Made by a program: the position numbers and the translations under genes. Under the pieces are notes generated by a model, which was given only the letters and a program-made list of their open reading frames with translations, was not told the origin of the DNA and did no database searches. From positions 1 through 11,965 of the forward strand of contig CAJWUE010000042.1 in assembly GCA_913047775.1 (NCBI GenBank): DNA of 11,965 nucleotides, in the 5' to 3' direction. Shown piece after piece: positions 1 through 7,145 of this stretch (positions within the stretch are counted from its first letter, which is position 1; each line of letters begins with the position of its first letter). This DNA is from GCA-002731945 sp913047775 (GTDB taxonomy: Bacteria > Pseudomonadota > Alphaproteobacteria > MED-G09).

Positions 1-876
1 TCCTCTAGATGTCCTTAGGGCGCTATCGGTTATGTTTTCATCGCCTACCCCACCAAGAAATTTGATATCTTCCCCTGCTTCCTCTTGAATTACATCAACA
101 ATATCATCAGCAGTTATTACCCCTATTAACCTACCCCCTTCATCAATGACCGGAGCAGACACCAAATCAAATCTTTCGAATTGATGGGCGACAAGTTCTT
201 TATCCATTTCTGCAGGAATAGCAACTAAATGGTCAGATTTTAAATTCTCTAATTTATTGGTTCTTTCTGAGCGAAGAATATTTGATAAAGACAATGCGGC
301 AATTGGTTTAAAGGTTGGGTTCACTATATAAATCTCATAAAATTCATTAGGTAAATCTTTTTCATCCCTCAAAAAATCTATAGTCCTGCCTACATCCCAA
401 TCAGGTGGTGTAGCTACGAAATCAAGAGACATTAATCTTCCAGCGCTATCATCAGGATAATTTAAGGACAGCTGAAGTTCTTCACGGTCACTTTTTGGAA
501 TTTTATTTAAAATAATGTTTTTGTCGTCTTCTTTAAGGTCTTCAATAACGTGAACAGCATCATCAGTTTCTAATTTAGGAAGGATTTCTGCTACAAAATT
601 ATGACCAAGAAGATTTATTACCTCCTCTCTAACCCCCTCCTCTAGATCAGATAAAATCTCCGGGTCAAAATGATCTTTAATAATATCTAAAAAGGATGTT
701 CTTTCAGAAGATCTTAGTAACTGGATAATATCAGCTATATCAGCTGGGGGTAGTTCTTCTATGATTTTAATAACATTAGCTCTATTATTAGTATCTACTG
801 AATTCATGATTTCGGAAATTAACGAAGGATCAAATTGATTTTGTGTCTTTTTTATGTTCGTCACATCTTTGTTCAT
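1..876 (-). CDS. mgtE: Magnesium transporter MgtE, N-terminal part (cut by window edge)
   Basis: MgtE is an inner-membrane Mg2+ channel gated by its own cytoplasmic Mg2+-sensing domains. The frame is open from the ATG at 876 to the left edge, giving 292 residues; the family is usually about 450, so the C-terminal membrane domain lies outside the window. Residues about 20-145 form the acidic helical N domain, with the hallmark-like LPPADIADI at 42-50 and repeated DD/ED pairs. Residues about 148-270 form two CBS domains: the first includes the segment around DVGRTIDFLRDE (161-172), the second contains APVIDEGGRLIGVITADD (241-258) followed by IVDVIQEEAGEDI. The start is supported by AGGAAG at 887-882, five bases upstream. 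The gene lies 21 nt after the tRNA-Leu CCA end with no terminator between them. Family assignment is firm; the reading frame comes from my own translation of the reverse strand. Confidence 0.93.
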   Translation of the reverse strand, partial: MNKDVTNIKKTQNQFDPSLISEIMNSVDTNNRANVIKIIEELPPADIADIIQLLRSSERTSFLDIIKDHFDPEILSDLEEGVREEVINLLGHNFVAEILPKLETDDAVHVIEDLKEDDKNIILNKIPKSDREELQLSLNYPDDSAGRLMSLDFVATPPDWDVGRTIDFLRDEKDLPNEFYEIYIVNPTFKPIAALSLSNILRSERTNKLENLKSDHLVAIPAEMDKELVAHQFERFDLVSAPVIDEGGRLIGVITADDIVDVIQEEAGEDIKFLGGVGDENITDSALRTSRG

Positions 877-897
877 TATAACTTCCTACAAGCTTTT

Positions 898-984
898 TGG
901 TGCGGCCGAGAAGACTCGAACTTCCACGGGTTTTACCCCACAGCGACCTCAACGCTGCGCGTCTACCAGTTCCGCCACGGCCGC
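898..984 (-). tRNA. tRNA-Leu (anticodon GAG), CCA encoded
   Basis: Read on the minus strand, this 87-nt sequence folds as a class II tRNA. The acceptor stem GCGGCCG pairs fully with CGGCCGC. The D stem is GCG/CGC with GGTAGA in the loop. The anticodon stem CAGCG/CGCTG encloses loop TTGAGGT, giving anticodon GAG. A long variable arm (GGGT-AAA-ACCC) is typical of leucine tRNAs. The T arm is GGAAG-TTCGAGT-CTTCT with one G-U pair. Discriminator A is followed by an encoded CCA at 900-898. It should read CUC and CUU leucine codons. Confidence 0.97.
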
Positions 985-999
985 GAATCATTTTCATAA

Positions 1000-1028
1000 A
1001 TATAACCCTACTTAATAATGAATTGTAA
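1000..1028 (-). promoter_or_regulatory. Possible promoter of tRNA-Leu (and perhaps mgtE)
   Basis: On the minus strand TTACAA (1028-1023) and TTATAT (1005-1000) are separated by 17 nt, a sigma70-like arrangement. The -10 element ends 15 nt before the mature tRNA 5' end at 984, which would leave a short leader for RNase P to remove. The region is AT-rich, so chance matches are likely; the position is the main support. Confidence 0.4.
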
Positions 1029-1045
1029 TATAATTAACTACAATT
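1021..1045. repeat. Inverted repeat in the tRNA-Leu/lipB spacer, overlapping the lipB -10 box
   Basis: AATTGTA (1021-1027) and its exact reverse complement TACAATT (1039-1045) are separated by 11 nt. The spacer contains a consensus TATAAT at 1029-1034, a candidate -10 element for lipB about 27 nt before its ATG. No convincing -35 hexamer sits at the right distance. The left arm also overlaps the proposed -35 box of the tRNA promoter on the other strand. It could be an operator for a dimeric regulator or a chance palindrome in AT-rich DNA. Confidence 0.35.
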
Positions 1046-1060
1046 TAAATTAACATTGAG

Positions 1061-1735
1061 ATGACCAGAGACAGAATTGAATATTTTATTGATAAACAAT
1101 CCATAAGCTACCCCTTTGCTATAAAATTTATGGAAAGTAAGGTAGATAAAATAAAATCTGGTTTATCTAAAGAATTTATATGGTTTTTAGAGCACAATGA
1201 AATATATACTGCTGGAACTAGCGCTAGAAATGAAGATCTATTAGATTCTAAAAAATTTCCCATTTATCAAACAAACAGAGGGGGTCAATACACTTATCAC
1301 GGTCCCGGCCAAAGAATAATTTACCTTATGTTGGATTTGAAACGAAGAGGATACAATATCAGAAGATTTATAAATCAATTGGAATCTTGGATTATCAAAT
1401 CTCTGAAAACTATTGATATTGAATCTCATACCAATCAAGATAAAATAGGAATATGGGTTTCCAAAAAAGGTGGACCTAAACTGTCAGAAGAAAAAATTGC
1501 TTCAATAGGCTTAAGAGTTAGAAAAGGAATAACTTTTCACGGAATTAGCTTAAATATTAATCCTAATCTAGAAAATTATAAAGGTATAAAACCTTGTGGC
1601 TTTAGCTCTGAAGAAACCACTAGTTTAGAAGATATAGGAATAAAGATATCCCAAAAAGAGCTAGATGAAGTGCTTATTAATAATTTCGAAAAAGTATTTG
1701 AAGCAGAATTATTACTTACTCAAACTCTATCATAA
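1061..1735 (+). CDS. lipB: Lipoyl(octanoyl) transferase LipB
   Basis: LipB moves the octanoyl group from acyl carrier protein to the lipoyl-domain lysine of 2-oxoacid dehydrogenases and GcvH; LipA then inserts sulfur. The protein is 224 residues, normal for the family. Signature motifs are visible in order: RGG at 73-75 with TYHGPGQ at 78-84; KIASIGLRVRKGITFHGISLNIN starting at the likely catalytic Lys145; and KPCGF with the likely catalytic Cys179. The HNEIYTAG segment (45-52) corresponds to the usual family N-terminal block, so the ATG at 1061 gives a complete protein. There is no clear Shine-Dalgarno sequence; a TATAAT at 1029-1034 may drive a short leader. Its last 20 bases overlap the 3' end of convergent pccA. 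LipA is not in the window. Confidence 0.96.
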   Translation: MTRDRIEYFIDKQSISYPFAIKFMESKVDKIKSGLSKEFIWFLEHNEIYTAGTSARNEDLLDSKKFPIYQTNRGGQYTYHGPGQRIIYLMLDLKRRGYNIRRFINQLESWIIKSLKTIDIESHTNQDKIGIWVSKKGGPKLSEEKIASIGLRVRKGITFHGISLNINPNLENYKGIKPCGFSSEETTSLEDIGIKISQKELDEVLINNFEKVFEAELLLTQTLS

Positions 1736-3701
1736 TTTGATCTGATGCAAGGCTATCTCCCTCAGCACAATAAATCTTCTTTATTTTTCCTGATATATCA
1801 GATTTAATTATATTCTCCATTTTCATAGCCTCCACTGTAAAAAGCTTGTCTCCCATCTCTATTTTTTGACCCTCTGAAATATTGACAGAAACAACAAGGC
1901 CAGGCATAGGACATTTAATGATCTTTTCATCGAATTTTTTTTCTTTTTCGATCATGTGCTTAGAAAGATCAAAAGCTTGCTTTGTAAAGATAGAAATTTT
2001 GTCGGAAAATCCAAGACCTTCAATAAGATACCCCAAAATAATTTTTTCTACCTTAAAACTATAAAGATCATTATCGATAGAAATATCAATTAATTTATCT
2101 CCTGGACACCATTTCGATTCTAGGGAAATAACACTATCTTCATATTCTATTATTAAGTTTTCAAGCCTATCATATGTTCTTAATTCGTAAATATAAGAGC
2201 CAACCTTAGTAACCAGTGATTTTTCGTAAAAAATATTTGAAGATATTTTTTTTATCAAACGTGACTGCTCTTTAACATATAAGTAAACAGCAACAAGAGA
2301 GTACAAGAATGCATCTTGATTATTATTAATTTTTGATGAAAAACCTTCTGGGTAAACTTCATCGATAAAACCTGTATTAATGTCTCCCGAAACAAATCTT
2401 TTATTTCTTATAATAGAGGAGAGAAAATTAACATTATTTTGAATCCCCTTGATCACATAATTATTTAAGGCTTTTTGCATTATTACAATTGCTTCTTCTC
2501 TATCTACGCCATAGGTACACAATTTTGAGATCATTGGGTCGTAGTAAATCGATATTTCATCACCCTCCTGAACCCCTGTATCATTTCTTATGCCTTCCAT
2601 ATCACCAAAAGGGGTTTTTGGTGGGATATAAACCTTTAACCTCCCTGTGGAAGGCATGAAATTTCTTTCAGGATCTTCAGCATAAATTCTTGCTTCAATT
2701 GCCCATCCTTTAAATTGAATATCTTCTTGTTTTATTCTTAGTTCTTCCCCAGACGCAATTCTTATCATCTCCTCAACAAGATCTAGATTAGTTACTAATT
2801 CAGTTACAGGATGCTCTACTTGAAGACGTGTATTCATCTCCAGGAAGTAAAAATCTTTGTTTTGATCAACAATAAACTCTACAGTACCTGCGCTTGTGTA
2901 TCCTACCGCTTCTGACAGCTTCTTGGCTTGCTCGCCCATCTCATTTCTTAAATATTCATCTACAAAGCTACTGGGTGACTCTTCAATAATCTTTTGATTA
3001 CGTCTCTGAATAGAGCATTCTCTTTCTCCGAGATGAATAACGTTTCCGTACGTATCAGCTAATATTTGTATCTCTATGTGACGTGGCTTTTCTATATACT
3101 TTTCTATAAAAATTCTATCATCACCAAAACTTGACTTAGCTTCATTTATTGATGAATTAAATGCATCTTCAATATCTTCCTCACCTTTAGCAATTCTCAT
3201 ACCTTTTCCCCCGCCTCCCGCAGATGCCTTAACCATTACTGGAAAACCTACTTCTTTGGCTATTTTTTTAGCATCTTCAAAATTATTTATTATGTCTTTA
3301 GATCCAGGTATCGTATTTATTCCAGAATCTTCAGCAAAAATTTTGGACTCGATTTTATCGCCCATAATTCTAATAGACTCTGAAGGGGGGCCTATAAAAG
3401 TTAATCCTTCTCTTTCTATTTGATTCACGAAAGAGTAGTTTTCTGAGAGAAACCCATATCCAGGATGTACGGCTTCTGCGCCTGATTTTAAACACACGTC
3501 AACGATCTTTTCTGAAGACAGATAAGATTCGGATGCAACCGATGGTCCAATAAAAAAAGATTCATCAGCATTCCTTACATGAAGGGAATCTTTGTCAGCT
3601 TCAGAAAATATTGCTACAGAAGAAATATTTAATTTTTTGCAAGTCTGAATAATTCTATTAGCAACCTCGCCACGATTAGCAATTAAAATTTTCTTAAACA
3701 T
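1716..3701 (-). CDS. pccA: Propionyl-CoA carboxylase alpha subunit (biotin carboxylase + biotin carrier)
   Basis: PccA carboxylates its own biotin using ATP and bicarbonate, then hands the carboxyl group to PccB. The 661-residue product shows the biotin carboxylase N-terminus KKILIANRGEVANRI, an ATP glycine loop GGGGKGM at about 162-168, and RLQVEHPVTE at about 292-301. A BT-type linker between about 480 and 590 typical of PccA follows (WCPGDKLIDISI..., then LSKHMIEKEKKFDEKIIKCP). The C-terminal biotinyl domain has AMKMEN with the biotinylated Lys627 and ends VIMEFE-like (QIMIEFE). I take ATG 3701 as the start; TTG at 3704 is immediately adjacent and in frame. It begins 7 nt after the pccB stop, consistent with translational coupling. 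A methylcrotonyl- or acetyl-CoA carboxylase alpha chain is the alternative, but the BT linker, the C-terminus and the partner favour propionyl-CoA. Confidence 0.93.
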   Translation of the reverse strand: MFKKILIANRGEVANRIIQTCKKLNISSVAIFSEADKDSLHVRNADESFFIGPSVASESYLSSEKIVDVCLKSGAEAVHPGYGFLSENYSFVNQIEREGLTFIGPPSESIRIMGDKIESKIFAEDSGINTIPGSKDIINNFEDAKKIAKEVGFPVMVKASAGGGGKGMRIAKGEEDIEDAFNSSINEAKSSFGDDRIFIEKYIEKPRHIEIQILADTYGNVIHLGERECSIQRRNQKIIEESPSSFVDEYLRNEMGEQAKKLSEAVGYTSAGTVEFIVDQNKDFYFLEMNTRLQVEHPVTELVTNLDLVEEMIRIASGEELRIKQEDIQFKGWAIEARIYAEDPERNFMPSTGRLKVYIPPKTPFGDMEGIRNDTGVQEGDEISIYYDPMISKLCTYGVDREEAIVIMQKALNNYVIKGIQNNVNFLSSIIRNKRFVSGDINTGFIDEVYPEGFSSKINNNQDAFLYSLVAVYLYVKEQSRLIKKISSNIFYEKSLVTKVGSYIYELRTYDRLENLIIEYEDSVISLESKWCPGDKLIDISIDNDLYSFKVEKIILGYLIEGLGFSDKISIFTKQAFDLSKHMIEKEKKFDEKIIKCPMPGLVVSVNISEGQKIEMGDKLFTVEAMKMENIIKSDISGKIKKIYCAEGDSLASDQIMIEFE

Positions 3702-3708
3702 CAATAAC

Positions 3709-5241
3709 TCACAACGGAAGGTTGTCGTGCTTTTTCCATGGGTTGGACAGTTTTTTATTTCTCAATAATTTTAGAGCATTTCCTATTCTGGGTCGTATAT
3801 TTCTTGGCATAATGACGTCATCAATATAGCCTCGTTCTGCCGCAACAAAAGGATTTAGCAACCTATCTTCATAAAATTCAGTATGTTCTTGTATTTTTTT
3901 TGTATCCTCAATTTCCTTTCGGTAAAGTATCTCAACTGCTCCCTTTGCTCCCATAACCGCAATCTCAGCGCTCGGTAAAGCGTAATTAATATCTCCCCTT
4001 AGATGCTTGGGGGCCATGACGCAATATGCGCCTCCATAAGCTTTTCTGGTAATTACTGTAACCTTGGGTACAGTTGCTTCTGCATACGCATATAAAAGTT
4101 TAGCTCCATTTTTTATTAAGCCTCCGTATTCCTGATCAGTTCCAGGAAGAAAACCAGGAACATCAACAAAAGTAACCAAAGGTATAGAAAAAGCATCACA
4201 AAACCTTACAAATCTAGCCCCTTTCCTGCTTGCGTCCGAATCTAAAACCCCAGCAAGAAATAAAGGCTGATTGCCTATTAAGCCAACTGTATGTCCATCA
4301 ACCCTTCCAAAACCTACAACAATATTCTGAGCAAATTTTTCTTGAATCTCAAAGAAATCACCTTCATCCACAACTTTAGTGATAAACTCCTTTATATCGT
4401 ATGGTGAATTTGAGCTTGCTGGAATTAAAGTATCTAGACTAGGTTCTGATCTTTTAATACTATCACTTGTCTTACGAATTGAGCCCTCTGAAATATTACT
4501 AGAAGGCAAGAAATCAATAAATCTACGCATTTCAGAAATCATTTCTATATCATTATCGTAAGCACCATCGGCTACAGAAGATTTCGTAGTATGAACCTCA
4601 GCTCCACCCAATTGATCTGCTGTAACCTCTTCATTAGTAACAGTCTTAACAACATCAGGTCCGGTTACAAACATATAAGAGGTATCTCTTACCATAAATA
4701 TAAAATCTGTTAATGCAGGAGAATATACGTCTCCTCCCGCACAAGGTCCCATTATTAAAGAAATTTGTGGTATTACGCCTGAAGCAAGAACATTTCGTTG
4801 AAAAACTTCTGCATAACCTCCGAGAGCATCAATCCCCTCTTGAATCCTTGCACCTCCAGCATCTAATACACCAATTAAGGGTGAATTATTCTTAACTGCC
4901 ATATCTTGTATTTTATTAATTTTTCTGGAATGCGCTAAAGATAAGGATCCACCGAAAACAGTAAAGTCTTTAACATATAAAAATACCGTCCTTCCATTTA
5001 TCTCGCCGGAACCAATAACAACCCCATCGCCTGGAATTTTATTTTTCTCCATTCCAAACTCATGGCTGTCATGTTCGACAAACATGTCATATTCTTCAAA
5101 CGATTCTTCATCTAAAAGAAGATTTATTCTCTCTCTAGCTGTTAATTTTCCTTTGGAATGTTGTGAATCTATTCTTTTTTGACCGCCACCAAGTTTTGCC
5201 TTTTCTCTCCTAGCCTCTAATTCCTTTAAAATATCTTCCAT
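3709..5241 (-). CDS. pccB: Propionyl-CoA carboxylase beta subunit (carboxyltransferase)
   Basis: PccB transfers the carboxyl group from biotin to propionyl-CoA, making methylmalonyl-CoA for entry into the TCA cycle via succinyl-CoA. The 510-residue length is normal. The N-terminal crotonase-like half contains GKLTARERINLLLD (31-44), the oxyanion-loop region DAGGARIQEG (127-136) and GPCAGGDVYSPALTDF (165-180). The C-terminal half contains VDVPGFLPGTDQE (359-371), RKAYGGAYCVMAPKHL (399-414) and Asp417 in RGDINYALPSAEIAVMGAKG, the region tied to propionyl preference in studied PccB enzymes. It begins at ATG 5241, one base after the stop of the rluC-like gene, and pccA follows 7 nt downstream, so the subunits should be made together. 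Epimerase and mutase genes are not in the window. Confidence 0.95.
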   Translation of the reverse strand: MEDILKELEARREKAKLGGGQKRIDSQHSKGKLTARERINLLLDEESFEEYDMFVEHDSHEFGMEKNKIPGDGVVIGSGEINGRTVFLYVKDFTVFGGSLSLAHSRKINKIQDMAVKNNSPLIGVLDAGGARIQEGIDALGGYAEVFQRNVLASGVIPQISLIMGPCAGGDVYSPALTDFIFMVRDTSYMFVTGPDVVKTVTNEEVTADQLGGAEVHTTKSSVADGAYDNDIEMISEMRRFIDFLPSSNISEGSIRKTSDSIKRSEPSLDTLIPASSNSPYDIKEFITKVVDEGDFFEIQEKFAQNIVVGFGRVDGHTVGLIGNQPLFLAGVLDSDASRKGARFVRFCDAFSIPLVTFVDVPGFLPGTDQEYGGLIKNGAKLLYAYAEATVPKVTVITRKAYGGAYCVMAPKHLRGDINYALPSAEIAVMGAKGAVEILYRKEIEDTKKIQEHTEFYEDRLLNPFVAAERGYIDDVIMPRNIRPRIGNALKLLRNKKLSNPWKKHDNLPL

Positions 5242-5242
5242 G

Positions 5243-6175
5243 TTAACTTTCTAAAATAAATTCTTTAAACCCACTAAAATCTGATTTCATAGGTAGGTTG
5301 TACTTTTTCCATGTTTTGACCATATGAACAGGTAAGGGAGCTTCAAAAAAAAACTTTTTCCCGTCAAGATCGCTAAATTCAACACTTCTACTATGTAGAT
5401 GCAAACCATTATTGCTTTCTTTGAAGAGATTGTCATATTTTTTATCACCTAAAATTGGGGCACCCATTGATTTAGAGTGAATCCTAATTTGATGATTTCT
5501 TCCGGTTATAGGACAAAAAATTATCCAGTTTAATTTATTATTTATTTTCATATATTTATGATAATAAGTTAAAGAACTGTAAAGCTTTTCATTATTTCTT
5601 CCCCTTATATCAATATTAATAACCCCATTTTTATTAAGGTAGTCTCCATTTGTAATAGCCCAATAATGTTTAGTTATCTTTTTCATCCTAAAGGCATAAG
5701 TTAGATGATTTGCTGTCTTTCGATTTTTGGCCACAAGTAAGACACCAGATGTTTCTTTATCTAATCTATGAACTAATCTTGGCTGAATACTCTTGTAGGA
5801 TGACTTAAGAATTCCATCCAAGTGCTTGCGGATTTTTGTTCCTCCCTGCACAGCTATATTTGGAGGTTTGTTTATAGCTAAAAAATTCTTATCCTCATAT
5901 ATTATATATTTCTTTAATTGCTCTTTTGCTGAAACTTTGTAAGAGAATTTTTCTATAACCTTATATTCTTCAAGAAAAGGGGGAACCCTAATTAATGCAC
6001 CAATCTCCAATTTAAAATTCGACTTTATTCTTTTACCGTCTACTCTAATCTGGCCAGTTCTTAATATTTTTTCTAAATTGTTATGAGATAATTTTGGATA
6101 ATATGTTTTTATCCACCTATCAATTCGAACTCCTGAAAGGTCTTCTTCGACTTTATAGAGGTTTTTATTTTTCAT
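5243..6175 (-). CDS. rluC: RluC/RluD-family 23S rRNA pseudouridine synthase
   Basis: This enzyme family converts specific uridines of large-subunit rRNA to pseudouridine. The 310-residue protein has an N-terminal S4 RNA-binding domain (about 15-65, with GVRIDRWI, LEKILRTGQIRVDGKRIK) followed by the catalytic domain. IIYEDKNFLAINKPPNIAVQGG (91-112) leads to the family motif HRLDKETSGVLLVAK (136-150), in which Asp139 is the catalytic residue. PITGRNHQIRIHSKSMGAPILGD is the conserved C-terminal RTHQIR-type motif. RluC is more likely than RluD because of the GGTKIRKHLDGIL segment after the first motif, but the exact target uridines cannot be read from sequence. Its ATG overlaps the crcB stop by four bases (ATGA), and pccB starts one base after its stop. 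Confidence 0.9.
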   Translation of the reverse strand: MKNKNLYKVEEDLSGVRIDRWIKTYYPKLSHNNLEKILRTGQIRVDGKRIKSNFKLEIGALIRVPPFLEEYKVIEKFSYKVSAKEQLKKYIIYEDKNFLAINKPPNIAVQGGTKIRKHLDGILKSSYKSIQPRLVHRLDKETSGVLLVAKNRKTANHLTYAFRMKKITKHYWAITNGDYLNKNGVINIDIRGRNNEKLYSSLTYYHKYMKINNKLNWIIFCPITGRNHQIRIHSKSMGAPILGDKKYDNLFKESNNGLHLHSRSVEFSDLDGKKFFFEAPLPVHMVKTWKKYNLPMKSDFSGFKEFILES

Positions 6176-6543
6176 GAATTCAGTAATTTCATAAAAAGAA
6201 AACCGGCGAGAAGAAAGAAAATAGATATTAATACAGAAGCAAGTATATATAAAATTGACAACAAATAATCTTTATTAAAAAGCATATTTATTACATCTAA
6301 AGAAAAAGCTGAAAAAGTTGTATAACCACCAAGTAAACCTACGGATAGAAATAATTTAAATTCTTCAGAAAGAAAATCTTTAGAAATAAAAAAAACAATA
6401 CCCATTAAAAAGGAACCTGTAATATTTACAAAGAGTGTTCCCCATGGGAAGGTAGTGAGAGAGAAGAATGAAAATAAGATACCAATAGAATAACGAAAAA
6501 CGGACCCCAATGCACCTCCAATGGCAACCAATATAAAAGACAA
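6172..6543 (-). CDS. crcB: Fluoride-specific ion channel CrcB (Fluc)
   Basis: CrcB/Fluc proteins are small inner-membrane dimers that export fluoride. The 123-residue product is of family length and has four predicted membrane helices: about 2-25, 33-53, 64-88 and 95-119. Family motifs are GGALGSVFRY (9-18), GTLFVNITGSFLMG (35-48) and GGYTTFSAFSLD (72-83), with the conserved polar Asn40 and the phenylalanine-rich track. The start codon is TTG (6543-6541); it is supported by AGGAGA at 6554-6549, with AGGAG six bases from the codon, and by alignment of the family N-terminus. The stop overlaps the start of the rluC-like gene. I see no fluoride riboswitch in the short upstream region. It is the first gene of the minus-strand unit. 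Confidence 0.95.
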   Translation of the reverse strand: MSFILVAIGGALGSVFRYSIGILFSFFSLTTFPWGTLFVNITGSFLMGIVFFISKDFLSEEFKLFLSVGLLGGYTTFSAFSLDVINMLFNKDYLLSILYILASVLISIFFLLAGFLFMKLLNS

Positions 6544-6625
6544 CGATTTCTCCTGTTTTAATAATACGATATTAAAATAAAGGATGACATAATAAAGAAG
6601 TATTTAAAAAATAAAATGTAAACAT
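6544..6625. promoter_or_regulatory. Divergent spacer between crcB and the GNAT gene
   Basis: This 82-bp AT-rich spacer must hold promoters for the minus-strand crcB-pccA unit and the plus-strand GNAT-oppA unit. Readable elements are the crcB Shine-Dalgarno AGGAGA (minus, 6554-6549), a TATTAT just upstream of it that could be a -10 box, ATGACA (plus, 6584-6589) resembling a -35 box, and TAAAAT (plus, 6612-6617). The last two are 22 nt apart, too far for a standard promoter. No Shine-Dalgarno precedes the GNAT ATG. The assignment rests mainly on the divergent gene layout. Confidence 0.35.
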
Positions 6626-7135
6626 ATGAAAACAAATAATAGAATAAACGAAACAACTGTTACATGGTTAAAGTATGAAGGAGAATTTAATTTTAATTCT
6701 CCAAAAATTTCTAATATCAAATTAATTCATGAAAAAAATATTAATTTAAGTGATTATAAAAAAATTTATCATAACGTAGGTAGAAAATACGGATGGGTAA
6801 GTAGATTAAATATTCAAGATAATGAACTATTAAAGATTATTAAAAGTAATGGGGTTGCGATTTTTTTTCTGAAAAAATATAGTAAGAATATTGGATTTTT
6901 TGAATTAGACTATAGGGATAACAACGAATTGAGAATTGTACACTTAGGATTAATAGAAAAATATATTGGTCAAGGGCTAGGAAAATTTCTTCTTCACGCT
7001 GCTTTAAAGTTTGCTAAGAATATTGAAATAAACTCCATAATTCTTCAAACAAATACACTTGATCATCCGAGAGCGCTAACTTTTTATCAACACAATGGAT
7101 TTGTTCCTTACGCAAGAAATGTAAAAAATTATTAA
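6626..7135 (+). CDS. GNAT-family N-acetyltransferase
   Basis: GNAT enzymes transfer an acetyl group from acetyl-CoA to an amine; the substrate here cannot be told. The 169-residue protein has the acetyl-CoA-binding motif A at about 107-122 (LGLIEKYIGQGLGKFLL, with the QGLG pyrophosphate loop) following the beta strand ELRIVH. The C-terminal part has LQTNTLDHPRALTFYQHNGFVPY (140-162), the usual motif B region ending in the YxxxGF element. The segment YGWVSRLNIQDNELLKII (55-72) resembles a subgroup of proteobacterial GNATs of unknown substrate. The ATG at 6626 has no evident Shine-Dalgarno sequence, so a short-leader or leaderless message is possible. The next gene starts 10 nt after its stop. 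Confidence 0.88.
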   Translation: MKTNNRINETTVTWLKYEGEFNFNSPKISNIKLIHEKNINLSDYKKIYHNVGRKYGWVSRLNIQDNELLKIIKSNGVAIFFLKKYSKNIGFFELDYRDNNELRIVHLGLIEKYIGQGLGKFLLHAALKFAKNIEINSIILQTNTLDHPRALTFYQHNGFVPYARNVKNY

Positions 7136-7145
7136 GGCAATCTAA

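Noticed and set aside
1716..3704. pccA starting at TTG 3704
   Set aside because: ATG 3701 is the next codon and is the stronger initiator; the difference is one residue.
6544..6625. Fluoride riboswitch upstream of crcB
   Set aside because: No conserved core sequence or pseudoknot-like pairing could be found in the short AT-rich spacer.
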